Source of the DNA: a virus
Virus record (IMG/VR): IMGVR_UViG_3300030107_001538
Coordinates: 1-51,631 of that record
Length of the DNA stretch: 51,631 nucleotides
Reading direction: 5' to 3' (one strand)
Within the stretch, counting starts at the first letter, position 1. Each line of letters begins with the position of its first letter. The position numbers and the translations under genes were made by a program. Positions 9,325-19,624 of the stretch are shown here, piece by piece. The notes beneath the pieces are model-generated. The model did not search any database, was not told the DNA's origin, and was given only the letters and a program-made list of their open reading frames with translations.

Positions 9325-11385
9325 ATGACTAAGAAGAAAAATAAAAGAGCAGGTATTAGCTCTATACGTCAAGACTATCGTTCTGGTGGTCTAGTATCCA
9401 AAGAAGGCAATAGACTTAAAGCATTTCAAGGTTATGCTGAACCATATTTTGATATTGGAGATTTTAACTTTGGAATTGGTACTCCCGGTTTACCTATACC
9501 CGGTTTACCCGGAAATATAACTATACCTACACCTACCCCTACCGCCGAGGAAGCTATGGAAGAAGAAATGAAAGAAAATGTAGAAAAAACTAGAAAAAAA
9601 TTAGAAGAACAAGCAGCCGGTGAAGGTGTTCAAATTTCTCCTATGGAAGTTCAAAAGTTAAAAGAAAAAACTTCTGAAGGTATTCTTGATGAAAATGTAG
9701 GAAAAATTTCTCAAGCAGATACAGCAAAAGTACAAGGTACATTAATTGAGCCAGTTAGAAAAGAAGATGTACAAACAGTTACAGATACAGCTCAAGTAAC
9801 TACTCCAACAGATGTTCCCATTGCTACTATTGATGAAGCTGATATTGCAAAAGCAACGACAACTCCAACACAAGCACAAATAGGAACGGTTAGTGATAAA
9901 GCATTAGTAGAAAAAGTTGATGTTCAAACTGTTCCAACCATTACTGGGGTTGATGTAGAAATTGAAGAAGGAGCAATTGTTGACAGAGTAGTTGCAACCA
10001 TGAGTCCTGAAGCTATTGCTGAAGCTGCAACTATTAATGGTTTAGATTTAAGAAAAGTTACTAGAGCAAAAGAAGAATTAAGAAATGCCGGAATTGATGA
10101 ATTAACTATTTCTGAATTAGGAAATGACCCTAAAGCTCTTGAAGAAGCTTTAATGGATTTAACTGATAAAGAAAGAGGTTTAGTCGCTGGATTACCTCAA
10201 GAAGCTTTAGTTAGTAATCAAATGAATACATTAATAGAAGGTATTCAAGAAGGTCAAATTCCTGCTTGGGCAAAACCAGCAGTAGCTCAAGTTGATGCTT
10301 TATTGGCTAGAAGAGGATTAAATGCTTCTACAGTTGGTAGAGATGCTTTGTTAAATACAATTATACAAAGTGCTTTACCTATAGCTCAATCTAATGCTCA
10401 AGCTATTCAAGCAGCTATAGCTCAAGAAAGAACTATTGAAGCCCAAGTATCTATTAAAGAAGCAGAATTTACACAACAAACAGCTTTACAAAATGCAACT
10501 AATGTTTTTAAATTAAATTTAGCTCAATTTAGTGCAGACCAACAAAGAGAAATAACTAATAGTAAATTTTTTCAAACTGTTAGTTTAACAAATGCAAATA
10601 ATGACCAACAAGCAGTTATACAAAATGCAGTTTTATTATCTCAAGCAAATTTAGCTCAAGCTAGTATTGACCAACAAAGACAAATAAATAATGCTAAAGC
10701 ATTTTTAACTATAGACATGGCTAATTTAAGTAATAGACAACAAGTAGCTGTTTTAGATGCACAAAATATACAACAAGCAATGTTAAGTAATCAAGCTGCT
10801 ATAAATGCTACAAAACAATTTAATGCTACAACTACAAATCAAGCGAATCAGTATATGGCATCTTTAGCTGTCGATGTTGAAAAATATAATGCAACTCAAA
10901 TAAATGCAACCAAGCAATTTAATATTCAACAAAAAAATGCTGCTGAAGCAAGAAATGTACAAAGAGAATTAGACGTAGCTAAAGCTAATGCTGCAACAAA
11001 AAATCAAATAGAACAATACAATGCAACAGTTGAAAATAATAGAGTTGAATATAATTCTAAAAATAGTTTAGTTATAGCTCAATCTAATGCTCAATGGAGA
11101 AGACAAATAGCTACTGCTGATACTGCAGCAGTTAATGCAGCAGCCGAACAAGCAGCAAAACAAAATTTTGAATTAACTGCTCAAGCTCAACAAGCATTAT
11201 GGCAAGATTTAAGAGACCAAGGACATAATATTTTTTCTGCAGCTAGAGCTGACAAAGATATTGTTGCTCAATTAACTGCTGAATTTTTGTCTGGTTCATA
11301 TGCTAATGAAACATCAATGAATGCTAATTTTGATATTTTAAAAAATATTATTCAACAATTAACTGGAACAATTATCAATAGATAG
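9325..11385 (+). CDS. Gln/Ala/Asn-rich internal virion protein candidate
   Basis: 686 residues. A short basic N-terminus with GGLVSKEGNRL is followed by a Pro/Gly segment with GLPIPGLPG (about 55-65), a Val/Thr/Gln-rich middle, and from about 340 a very long Ala/Gln/Asn-rich helical region with repeating QQ-A-N patterns. Its size, composition and place at the head of three other large unassigned proteins fit a podovirus internal core or ejection protein set (T7 gp14-16 in role). No enzymatic motif. No homology claim can be made by eye. Confidence 0.45.
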   Translation: MTKKKNKRAGISSIRQDYRSGGLVSKEGNRLKAFQGYAEPYFDIGDFNFGIGTPGLPIPGLPGNITIPTPTPTAEEAMEEEMKENVEKTRKKLEEQAAGEGVQISPMEVQKLKEKTSEGILDENVGKISQADTAKVQGTLIEPVRKEDVQTVTDTAQVTTPTDVPIATIDEADIAKATTTPTQAQIGTVSDKALVEKVDVQTVPTITGVDVEIEEGAIVDRVVATMSPEAIAEAATINGLDLRKVTRAKEELRNAGIDELTISELGNDPKALEEALMDLTDKERGLVAGLPQEALVSNQMNTLIEGIQEGQIPAWAKPAVAQVDALLARRGLNASTVGRDALLNTIIQSALPIAQSNAQAIQAAIAQERTIEAQVSIKEAEFTQQTALQNATNVFKLNLAQFSADQQREITNSKFFQTVSLTNANNDQQAVIQNAVLLSQANLAQASIDQQRQINNAKAFLTIDMANLSNRQQVAVLDAQNIQQAMLSNQAAINATKQFNATTTNQANQYMASLAVDVEKYNATQINATKQFNIQQKNAAEARNVQRELDVAKANAATKNQIEQYNATVENNRVEYNSKNSLVIAQSNAQWRRQIATADTAAVNAAAEQAAKQNFELTAQAQQALWQDLRDQGHNIFSAARADKDIVAQLTAEFLSGSYANETSMNANFDILKNIIQQLTGTIINR

Positions 11386-11386
11386 T

Positions 11387-11392
11387 AGGAGG
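11387..11392 (+). promoter_or_regulatory. Strong ribosome binding site deciding an ATA start
   Basis: A perfect AGGAGG lies 9 nt before an ATA codon at 11402. The frame has no ATG, GTG or TTG between its upstream stop (11360) and an internal ATG at 11678, so this site marks ATA as the likely initiation codon. Confidence 0.75.
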
Positions 11393-11401
11393 TGCGACTT
11401 C

Positions 11402-12268
11402 ATAAAGAAATTATTTAAAAGTGTTGGAAAAGCTGTTAAGAAAGTTGTTAAAGGTGTTGGCAAAGTTGTTAAAGGTGTTGCCAAAGGTGTTAAAAAAGTT
11501 GTTAAAGGTGTTGGCAAACTTGCAAAAAAAGCTTGGAAAAATAAATATATTCGGGCTGCTTTAATTATAGGAGCAATAGCTACTGGAGTAGGTGCTTTTG
11601 CTGCTGCTGGAGCTGCTGGAACTACTTTTGGAACTGCACTTACTGCTGGATTTTCTAGTCCTAGTGCTTTTGGTGCTATGTTAAAAGCTGGATTTGTAGG
11701 ATTTGCTCCCGGAGCTGCGGGAACATTAGGTACAGGTAGCACAGCCGGAGCTTTAGGGGCTAGTTTAGTTGGACCTACTGCAGGTACTACAGGTCTTGTC
11801 GGTGCTTCAGGTAGTATTAGTTTAGGCAGTTCATTAATAAATCCATTGAAAAGTAATCCCTTAGTTGGAAGTGCAAAAAGTGCAGGGGCAAGTGCTGGAA
11901 AAGGAAATATTTTTAGTACTATTGGTGGTTATGTAAAAGATGGAGTAGTTGCTGGAGTTAAATCTACAGTGGCTACAGCTACTGGAAATTTATTAATGTA
12001 TGGGGATGTTAGAGGTGATGTAGAAGGTCCAGACCCACTTTATCGTAGAGGAGATGGTTCAGCTTTTAGAAGTATTTCTTCTTATTCTTTACCAGAAGCA
12101 ACAGAATATACTCCTCTTTATTCTAGTGCTAGTACAGATACAGTTGGTAATACTTATGTAGCAATGTTGCAAAATTTAGGATATGGCAATGGTTCATATG
12201 ATTATGCTGTAAATAATAATATAGCATTAATGCAAGGTATAACTATACCACAAATACAATATGGTTAA
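11402..12268 (+). CDS. Amphipathic, membrane-active-looking virion protein (ATA start)
   Basis: 288 residues if started at ATA. The N-terminus is KKLFKSVGKAVKK followed by several VVKGVGK-type basic/hydrophobic repeats (residues 2-42), then a hydrophobic segment (about 50-75, LIIGAIATGVGAFAAAG) and a Gly/Ala/Ser-rich remainder. The repeats and membrane segment are unambiguously coding, and ATG 11678 would discard them. The ATA could be a genuine rare start, an ATG-to-ATA change in this isolate, or a base error. The amphipathic repeats suggest membrane contact during DNA ejection, which is inference. Confidence 0.65.
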   Translation: MKKLFKSVGKAVKKVVKGVGKVVKGVAKGVKKVVKGVGKLAKKAWKNKYIRAALIIGAIATGVGAFAAAGAAGTTFGTALTAGFSSPSAFGAMLKAGFVGFAPGAAGTLGTGSTAGALGASLVGPTAGTTGLVGASGSISLGSSLINPLKSNPLVGSAKSAGASAGKGNIFSTIGGYVKDGVVAGVKSTVATATGNLLMYGDVRGDVEGPDPLYRRGDGSAFRSISSYSLPEATEYTPLYSSASTDTVGNTYVAMLQNLGYGNGSYDYAVNNNIALMQGITIPQIQYG

Positions 12269-12270
12269 TT

Positions 12271-13068
12271 ATGTTAAACAAAGATAAAAAAATAAAAAAA
12301 ATAGTTGAGCAAACTCCTAGTAAAGCTTCGTTAGCTTTAATTGATGAACTAGAAGCAAAAGGAGTTTCTTTAGAAGAATTTTCAGGCGGTGATTTTTTTG
12401 AAAGAAATCAAGGAAAAAGATTACCTTTAATGAAAAATAGGGATGCTATAGTTGAATCTAAAAACTTAGAATATATTACAAATCATATAAGTGAAAGACA
12501 AGATGTTCCGGGAGCTTCATTAACAAGCGACCCCGATAAACCTTATCCTTGGGAACAACCGCCTAAGTTTGCTAATCCAAGAGAAGCTCAAGATGATATG
12601 TATTTATTATTATCAGAACCTGAAGTAGCTGCTGGTGTAGTAACTGCTTTAAGTAATGGCTTGTCTGTTATGGATTTAACAAGTTTATTTATCTTTAGTG
12701 GATTTATAAGTGGTAGATTTACTCCCGATGTTGGTTTATTACTAGGAGAAGCTACAGCTTATTTTATTATGGGATTAGGAGAACTAGCTAATATTGAATA
12801 TCAAATTGAAGATGATGATACTGATTTAGATGAATTTATTGAAGGTGATATAGCTGAACAAATTATGCAAGTAAATGGTATGCAAAGACTTAAAGAATTA
12901 AGTTCTAAAAAAGATGTAACTACAAAAGATATACCACCAGAAATTTTAACAGAAATTAAAACTAGAGTTGAACCAAGTTTATTAATTCCAAAAACAACAG
13001 AACCAACTTTAGAGACAGAACCAGAACAACAAGATGAACAACAAACTTTATTAGGTAGGACAGAATAA
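12271..13068 (+). CDS. Unassigned virion protein candidate
   Basis: 265 residues, function not recognised. Basic and charged ends flank a more hydrophobic helix-rich centre (about 110-175), including LSVMDLTSLFIFSGFISG, which could be a buried or membrane-associated hairpin. It lies 2 bp after the preceding gene and shares one base with the next (TAATG), inside the block of large virion proteins, so it is probably structural or an ejection component. No signal peptide. Confidence 0.4.
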   Translation: MLNKDKKIKKIVEQTPSKASLALIDELEAKGVSLEEFSGGDFFERNQGKRLPLMKNRDAIVESKNLEYITNHISERQDVPGASLTSDPDKPYPWEQPPKFANPREAQDDMYLLLSEPEVAAGVVTALSNGLSVMDLTSLFIFSGFISGRFTPDVGLLLGEATAYFIMGLGELANIEYQIEDDDTDLDEFIEGDIAEQIMQVNGMQRLKELSSKKDVTTKDIPPEILTEIKTRVEPSLLIPKTTEPTLETEPEQQDEQQTLLGRTE

Positions 13069-15293
13069 TGGCGGATTTAGATTTTTCAGGAATATTTGAT
13101 GCAAAATCAAGAGCTATAGAGGCAGAAGAAAAGTATCTTAGAGATTTACGTAAACAAGCAGGAGAAGACCAATTAAAAGCAACTTTTGTTGACAAGTTTG
13201 TTAATGAAGCTATGTTTGATGGTCCTGAACGAAAAAGAAAAGAATTAATACAATTAAATTTAACTTCAGCCGAGTTAGATAAGAAACTAAGAGATACAAG
13301 AATTGCTCAAAATGAAAAAATTGTAAATCAAATTCAAGCAAATCAAAATAAAATTTTTAATCATAAAGATGGTGAAGAAGCTGGAGCTAAAGAACTTGCG
13401 ATTACTTTATTTAATAATTCTGATATAGGTAAACTTATTAGTGACCAAGATTTTTTAACTAAAATAGAGTATTTACCACAATATGAAAAAGATAAATTAA
13501 CTACTTTAAGAGAAGAAGTTATAAATGATACTGCAACAAATATTTTAAATTTAGCTAATGAAACTAAAAATGCTACATTTACTGATGAGAATGGACAAGT
13601 TACTAAGTTACCGCCTTTGGAAGAATATTTAGAAAATGCTTATAAATTAAGTAATGATTTGTATACAAATATGGCTGCTGGTATATCTTTAGATGCAGAT
13701 AAAGTTGACCCTTTTAAAGTAGGTATTGATAAAATTACTGGTAATAGTATAGATAGTAATTTAGGTATAATTAGAGGGGTTCAACAAAAATTACAAAATG
13801 AATATAATGCAATCAATAATAATATTAAAAATTATGCTAATAAATATACTAATACTTTAAATACAACTAATTTTACTACTGAAGTAAATACTATTTTAAA
13901 TTTAGATTTAACATCTTTAAAAACAACTAATTCTAACATTTCTAAATTTATGTCAGGAGGAAGAACTGAAGATGTAGGTTTTAGAAGTGCTGCATTTATT
14001 TTAGAGCCCGGTGTTATTAAAGATGTAAATGGAAACGTAAGCACTCAAACTACAAGTTTATTTGGTAAAGTAGAAGGAAGTGGATTGTTTAGTAGCGATG
14101 TAGAAATACCTAAAGAAAATATTACAATAAAAGAAAGATTTATAAATGAAAATAATCAACTTGACGAAAGAATAATAAATAATGCAGTTCCTGAAGAAGT
14201 GTTGCAAGGTATGATTACTCCAATTGTTCAAGTTTTACAATATGAAGATAAAAGAAACCCACAAACTTTTGGAACAAAAGGACCAGTAGAATTAACCAAT
14301 AATGCTTATCGATTGTTAGCTGAATCTGGCTTAATAAAACTTGTAGATTCTAATGATGCTTCTAAAGGAATAATTATAACTAGACCTTTAAATTTAAATT
14401 CTGTTATTGATTCTGTTATGACTTTATCTGAAACAGACCGCAGTTTGTTAAATGTTGATAGAATTTATACTATTGGAAATAATTCAATTATGTCTGCAGC
14501 AAAAAATGATGGTGGTGGTGATGAAACAGATTTAATTAATAATGAAGCTGCTTTAACAGAAAATAAAATTGAAAATGAATTAGATACTGTAACAGATTCA
14601 GATACTAGAGATAATTTAATAAGTGAATTAGATAATTTAAATAATTTAAATACAGATGCTAATGCACAAAGAATTTTTGTTGCAGATAAATTAATAAATC
14701 CTTCTGAAGAAAATGTAGGAAAAATGTATGTTATAAATTATGGTGACGGTCCAAAAACATATGAATCTGGAAACTTATCTTATTTTCAAGCTATGGAAAT
14801 TTATAATGCTACTATTACTTTAAATGAAACAAATGAAAATAAAAAGTTATTAAGTTTAATTGAAGATAAATATTTAAGTGGAATGACTTCAAGAGAAAAA
14901 GTTACATTTAATAGATTAACTACATTACGAGAAAAAACTCTTAAGTTCTTAGCAGACGAAGATTATTTAGACAGTGCAACTCAAGCAAACATTCAAAGTA
15001 AAAGAGATAGACTTCAAAGAACTGAACAACAAATGAATCAGTTAATTGAAACTAAAGGCACACTAAAAACTATTGAGCAACAAGTAGGTGAATTAATTGA
15101 ACCAGTAATTACACCTGTAGTAGAATTTAGTAGAACAATTGATACAAGAAAACGTATAGGTAATTTAGAACAATCAATTAAAATGATTAAATTTAATTTA
15201 ACTAAAGATATTTCTAATAAAAAACGTAGAGATTTAGAAAAACAATTAAATGAAGAAGAAAGAGAACTTAGTTTGCTCTTGAATGAGGAGTAA
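13068..15293 (+). CDS. Large helical internal virion protein candidate
   Basis: 741 residues, highly charged (Lys/Glu/Asn/Asp), dominated by long helices and coiled-coil stretches near both ends (about 15-120 and 610-741). No enzymatic motif or membrane segment seen. Its size and place, second to last of the large-protein block before the lysis genes, match T7 gp15-like internal core proteins, but only by analogy. The start overlaps the preceding stop as TAATG. Confidence 0.45.
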   Translation: MADLDFSGIFDAKSRAIEAEEKYLRDLRKQAGEDQLKATFVDKFVNEAMFDGPERKRKELIQLNLTSAELDKKLRDTRIAQNEKIVNQIQANQNKIFNHKDGEEAGAKELAITLFNNSDIGKLISDQDFLTKIEYLPQYEKDKLTTLREEVINDTATNILNLANETKNATFTDENGQVTKLPPLEEYLENAYKLSNDLYTNMAAGISLDADKVDPFKVGIDKITGNSIDSNLGIIRGVQQKLQNEYNAINNNIKNYANKYTNTLNTTNFTTEVNTILNLDLTSLKTTNSNISKFMSGGRTEDVGFRSAAFILEPGVIKDVNGNVSTQTTSLFGKVEGSGLFSSDVEIPKENITIKERFINENNQLDERIINNAVPEEVLQGMITPIVQVLQYEDKRNPQTFGTKGPVELTNNAYRLLAESGLIKLVDSNDASKGIIITRPLNLNSVIDSVMTLSETDRSLLNVDRIYTIGNNSIMSAAKNDGGGDETDLINNEAALTENKIENELDTVTDSDTRDNLISELDNLNNLNTDANAQRIFVADKLINPSEENVGKMYVINYGDGPKTYESGNLSYFQAMEIYNATITLNETNENKKLLSLIEDKYLSGMTSREKVTFNRLTTLREKTLKFLADEDYLDSATQANIQSKRDRLQRTEQQMNQLIETKGTLKTIEQQVGELIEPVITPVVEFSRTIDTRKRIGNLEQSIKMIKFNLTKDISNKKRRDLEKQLNEEERELSLLLNEE

Positions 15294-15295
15294 TT

Positions 15296-18200
15296 ATGAG
15301 TTTATTTGAGTCTTATAATTTAACAAATAGAAAAATAAAAAATGAAAATACAGAAGAAAAAAAATCTTCTACTTATAAAACATTAGACGAATTTATAGTT
15401 AATCCCCCAGTTGAAAAAATTGATAATTCTAATTTATTTAATTCTTATAATTCAAATAATAGAAGCATCAAATCAAAACAAGTTGAAAAAACTGTAGCTA
15501 AAAAAGATATTTATAATCCTCCAGCTTATAAAACTTTAGGAGATAACTATAGTGTTACTGACTTTGAACAAAATCCAGAAGTTATTAACGATGCTAATAA
15601 AGTTTTAACTTCGTTTGGTACAAATGATAATTTAGTTGAATGGTTAAGAGATTCTAATATTAGTGCTAGTAGTGCAGTTATGAGAGCTTTTGAAGCTAAT
15701 AATGTTTCTGATGATGTTAAACAAGCTTATGCTAGACTACAAAGTAATTTTTCAAAAGCTAAATTAAAAAAACCTAGTGAGTATATGGGTTTAATTAAAG
15801 ATGGTTCTATAGATATTTTTGCTGACCCTTTAACTATAATTTCTCTTCTTGCAGCTCCTTGGACAGGAGGAGCTTCTGCTGTTGCTTTAAAAGCAGTAGA
15901 CCAAGCAGTAAAACAAGGAGTTAAAAAATATGCGGTTTCACAAATGGTTAAAACCGGAGCAAGACCAGCTATCTTTACAGGAGCAGAAGGAGCTGCTTGG
16001 ACTGGTTTGCATAATTATTATAATCAAGATTTAGATGTAAACATTGGTGTTAGAAATAATATTGATATGAAAGAACTGTTAACAACTTCAACTGTTGGTG
16101 GAGCTTTAGGATTAGGATTAGGTTTTACTACTGGTGCATTAAGTGGAGCACAATATTTTAAACGAAGATATAAATATCATAATCCAGATGAGCAGATGAA
16201 ACATGCCGATAGTGTTAATAGAAAAGATATTGTTAAAGAAGAAGAATTATTTGATGTAGAATTAAAATCTCCTTACAGTTTTGAAAGAATTAAAGATAAA
16301 TTTATTGGCAATACTTTTGGAAAAGCTACAACTCCATTGGCATCAATTGCAAAATCTTCCAAAACTTTAGATGCATTTTTAAAACATTTACGTTACGACT
16401 ACAATAGAACACTTTTTGGTTCAGAAAAAAATTCACCTGTAGACCCTTCTTATTTTGAAGGTATTAATTTAGGATTTGGAAAAAGACATTTTAAAATGGA
16501 ACAAATTTTTAATGACTTAGGCAGGACTACTTCTTTTAAAAAATTTTTACAGCCAAGAATTACAAGAGAAGATAACGATGCTTTAGGAGCATTATTAAGA
16601 AGTGGTGGAAAAGCTACAAAATTTAAATCTGGCAAACGTAACAATATAGATATACCAGAAGATGTAAGAAATGCTTATGAAGAATTAAGAGTAATTTTAG
16701 AAGAAACTTTTGACGAAGGACAATCAGTTGGAATATTTCAAGCTTTTCAAAAAGTTTCAAATTATTTTCCAAGAATATTTAATTATGGAAAATTAGATAA
16801 AGGTAGACAAAAGTTTGAAGAGTTATTAATTGATAAAGGTTATGCTAATACGTCAAACAATGTTAGTGGTAAAAAATTTCAAAAGTATGTTGATGCTAAA
16901 GCTGTAAAAGAAGGCAAAAAAGTTTCAGATTTAGAAATAGAATTAGGTGTACCTGCCGATGCAAAAACTATCGACCAAGAGGCTTTTAATTTACAAGAAC
17001 GTTTTGGAGTTGAGTCTTTTGAAGATTTAGCTTTACAAAAAAATCCTAATTTAGCTGCTGACCAAGTTATTGATGAAGCTAGAAAATTAAAAGCTCGAAC
17101 CATTGTTGATGATATGTTAAGACTTAGACATACTCCTTTTGAATTTAGAATGACAGGAGGAGTTGGGTCAGGTAAAGGTTTTATGCAACATAGAAAATTT
17201 ACTAAAATTGATGACGAAGAACTGGCTTTTGTTTTAGAAGATGATGTTACAGAGGTCTTAACAGATTATTTTACTAATGTAACTTCAGCTATTGAACGTA
17301 CTAAAAGATTTGGTTTAACTGTAGGAGATTTTGAAAAAAACTTTGTTAGTAAGATTGAAGAAGAATTAATTGCAAATTCACCCGGAGGTTCTTTTAATAG
17401 AGATGATATAACTAATATTTTAGAAAATGTTAGAAAATTACATCGTAGGTCTACTGGACTAATAGTAGATGACCAAGCTAGTAATTTATTTAGTAAAGGT
17501 ACACAAGGATTTTTTAAAACTGCTTCTGAGTGGGGTAGACTAAGTCAACAAATGGCTCATCTTCCTTTAGCTGTAGTTTCAAGTATTACTGAACCTATTA
17601 TTATGTTGTCTCGAGTAGGTATATCTGATAGTCCAGAAGCTGCTGGAGAAATTGCTAAATCTATGGTCAAAGGAGTACAAAAAATATTTGACCGAACTAC
17701 TAAAAATTTATACTCTGTTACAACAGGTAAAAAAGTTAGCTTTAAAGATTTAGATGATGAGTATTGGAAAGAATTGTATGAAGTAGGTTTAGCTTTAGAA
17801 TCTGCAACTCTTGATGGTTTTGATAGACTTGCAAGTGGCGATGCATTAACAGGCACAATTGCAAAAGGAGTTCAAAATGCATTTTTTAAAGTTAATTTTT
17901 TAACACAGTGGACTCAAGCAGTTCAAGCTGCTTCTTTTGTAACAGGACAAAAATTAATTAGAAGAAATGCTCAAAAATTATATGAAGATTCTATAGGAGC
18001 AAGAACATTAAGCACCGGAAATTTTAGAAACTCCGGAGTAAATCAAAAAGAATATTTAACAGGACAATTAAATGAATTAGGTATTAGTTCAGATGATGCC
18101 ATTAAATGGTATCGAGAATCTTTAGATGAAGATAAATTTTTTAGCACTGCAAAATCAGAAGAATTAGATTTTTATAATAAAAAATATTTACCTGCAGCCG

Positions 18201-19024
18201 GAAGATTTGTTAATGAAGTAATTTTAAATCCCTCTGTAGCAGCAGCTAATAAACCATTATTATTTAGTAGTGGACCGGGTAAACTATTATTTCAATTTGC
18301 TGGGTATCCTACTGCTTTTAATAATATTGTTTTAAAAAAATTTATAAATGATAGTAAACGTTATCCATTATCAGCATCACCAAAAGTTTTAGCTGCTTCA
18401 TTAATGATGACTTCTGTTGCTATGATAGGAAATTACATTCGTAGTGAAGGAAGACAATTTGAAGAATATCGTAGAGGAGAAAAAACTGAAGGAGAAATTA
18501 TTGGTGATTCTGTTGCTAGATGGGGTGGTTTTGGACCTTTAGATTATGGGAGAAGAATTAGACAAAATGCAAAATATGGTTCAGGTATGATTGGTTCAAC
18601 TATTAAAGGAGTTACAGGACCTTTACCGGCTGATTTAGTAGATAATCTTTTATATCGCAAAGGTATTTTTTCAACTGCTGCAACAAATGTTCCCGGTTAT
18701 GGGTTTATTCTTAGTCCAGAAATAAAAAAAGAATGGAGAAGTTTTAATAGAGATTTAGATAAAGCTTTATATAGAATTATTGCTGGAGAAGAAAGCAACG
18801 ATGATGGGCAAAGTGTTTTAGCAAGATATGCCAAAAGAACAGGAGGCGAAATAACCGTACCTAATGCTCCAAATAAAGCAGAGCAAAGAGTAAATAAATT
18901 AACAGGTATGCCTTATGATATAGAAGCTGGACCAACAGCTCAAAGAGAAAAAGAAAGAGTAGGTTATAGTGAAGAAGGTAAGTTGTTGGCAACTATGCAA
19001 CGTAGAAAAGAAAAGAATGTATAA
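15296..19024 (+). CDS. Very large internal virion/ejection protein candidate
   Basis: 1242 residues. The N-terminal 70 residues are Asn/Lys-rich with a repeated LFxSYNxxNRxIK-like pattern (about 3-14 and 47-58), which may be a docking motif. A hydrophobic Gly/Ala-rich stretch (about 185-235 and 262-285) suggests membrane insertion. Position and size parallel T7 gp16, the last ejectosome protein. I do not see the lysozyme-like transglycosylase motif of T7 gp16. The 3' end overlaps the M15 peptidase by 8 bp. Confidence 0.45.
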   Translation: MSLFESYNLTNRKIKNENTEEKKSSTYKTLDEFIVNPPVEKIDNSNLFNSYNSNNRSIKSKQVEKTVAKKDIYNPPAYKTLGDNYSVTDFEQNPEVINDANKVLTSFGTNDNLVEWLRDSNISASSAVMRAFEANNVSDDVKQAYARLQSNFSKAKLKKPSEYMGLIKDGSIDIFADPLTIISLLAAPWTGGASAVALKAVDQAVKQGVKKYAVSQMVKTGARPAIFTGAEGAAWTGLHNYYNQDLDVNIGVRNNIDMKELLTTSTVGGALGLGLGFTTGALSGAQYFKRRYKYHNPDEQMKHADSVNRKDIVKEEELFDVELKSPYSFERIKDKFIGNTFGKATTPLASIAKSSKTLDAFLKHLRYDYNRTLFGSEKNSPVDPSYFEGINLGFGKRHFKMEQIFNDLGRTTSFKKFLQPRITREDNDALGALLRSGGKATKFKSGKRNNIDIPEDVRNAYEELRVILEETFDEGQSVGIFQAFQKVSNYFPRIFNYGKLDKGRQKFEELLIDKGYANTSNNVSGKKFQKYVDAKAVKEGKKVSDLEIELGVPADAKTIDQEAFNLQERFGVESFEDLALQKNPNLAADQVIDEARKLKARTIVDDMLRLRHTPFEFRMTGGVGSGKGFMQHRKFTKIDDEELAFVLEDDVTEVLTDYFTNVTSAIERTKRFGLTVGDFEKNFVSKIEEELIANSPGGSFNRDDITNILENVRKLHRRSTGLIVDDQASNLFSKGTQGFFKTASEWGRLSQQMAHLPLAVVSSITEPIIMLSRVGISDSPEAAGEIAKSMVKGVQKIFDRTTKNLYSVTTGKKVSFKDLDDEYWKELYEVGLALESATLDGFDRLASGDALTGTIAKGVQNAFFKVNFLTQWTQAVQAASFVTGQKLIRRNAQKLYEDSIGARTLSTGNFRNSGVNQKEYLTGQLNELGISSDDAIKWYRESLDEDKFFSTAKSEELDFYNKKYLPAAGRFVNEVILNPSVAAANKPLLFSSGPGKLLFQFAGYPTAFNNIVLKKFINDSKRYPLSASPKVLAASLMMTSVAMIGNYIRSEGRQFEEYRRGEKTEGEIIGDSVARWGGFGPLDYGRRIRQNAKYGSGMIGSTIKGVTGPLPADLVDNLLYRKGIFSTAATNVPGYGFILSPEIKKEWRSFNRDLDKALYRIIAGEESNDDGQSVLARYAKRTGGEITVPNAPNKAEQRVNKLTGMPYDIEAGPTAQREKERVGYSEEGKLLATMQRRKEKNV

Positions 19025-19382
19025 ATATTTTACAGAAGACGAACTTAAATGTAGGCACACAGGCGAGTGTAAAATGGATGATGAGTTTATGCAAGTCTTA
19101 GATAATATTAGAGAAGAATGTGGTTTTCCGTTTGTAATTACCAGTGCTTATCGTTCTCCTGAACATCCAATAGAAGCTAAAAAGTCAAGACCCGGAGCAC
19201 ACAGTTCAGGAAAAGCTGTAGATGTTCTTGTCCACATGGAACAAGCTTATAAACTTGTAGAAGTTGCTATACGTTTTGGTATTCCAAGAATAGGTGTTTC
19301 ACAAAAAGGACATGTTGGAGCTAGATTTATACATTTAGACATGGACACTACTCGAGCACAACCTCGTATCTGGAGTTATTAA
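19017..19382 (+). CDS. M15-family D-Ala-D-Ala peptidase, endolysin
   Basis: 121 residues from the ATG at 19017. An alternative upstream start at 18969 would overlap the previous gene by 56 bp. The zinc peptidase pattern of the Peptidase_M15 family is visible: SAYRSPEH (43-50), His62 and Asp69 in HSSGKAVD, and His106-x-Asp108 in HLD, ending in RIWSY. Such enzymes cut D-Ala-containing peptidoglycan cross-links and serve as endolysins. A 3-TM holin follows two genes later, which fits a lysis cassette. No signal peptide, so release would depend on the holin. Confidence 0.85.
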   Translation: MYKYFTEDELKCRHTGECKMDDEFMQVLDNIREECGFPFVITSAYRSPEHPIEAKKSRPGAHSSGKAVDVLVHMEQAYKLVEVAIRFGIPRIGVSQKGHVGARFIHLDMDTTRAQPRIWSY

Positions 19383-19624
19383 TGTTGTTATACACAGAAA
19401 AACAATTAGATAGAGCTTACAGAATAGACTGTAAAGCTAGAACTCGTAATAATACTCCTTGGATAAAACGAGAAAAATTTAGAGATTTATATGAAGATTT
19501 AATGGAAATGTATATGGTGCAATTTGACGAAACTCAATTGTTAGACCCAGATGCTCCAGAATTTGTTTTAGATACTTTAAATGAAATTATAGATAAAAGT
19601 TTACATTTTGAACCGGAGGAATAA
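19382..19624 (+). CDS. Small acidic protein between endolysin and holin
   Basis: 80 residues, function not recognised. Basic helical N-terminal half and acidic C-terminal half (about 45-80, many Asp/Glu). No signal peptide or membrane segment. Both ends join their neighbours as TAATG, so it is translationally coupled to the endolysin and holin. A lysis-regulating role is possible from position alone. Confidence 0.5.
   Translation: MLLYTEKQLDRAYRIDCKARTRNNTPWIKREKFRDLYEDLMEMYMVQFDETQLLDPDAPEFVLDTLNEIIDKSLHFEPEE

Noticed and set aside
11359-11742. Leftward frame opposite the 11402 gene
   Set aside because: Mirror of the basic/Ala-Gly-rich sense protein. No ribosome site, and it stands against the operon direction.
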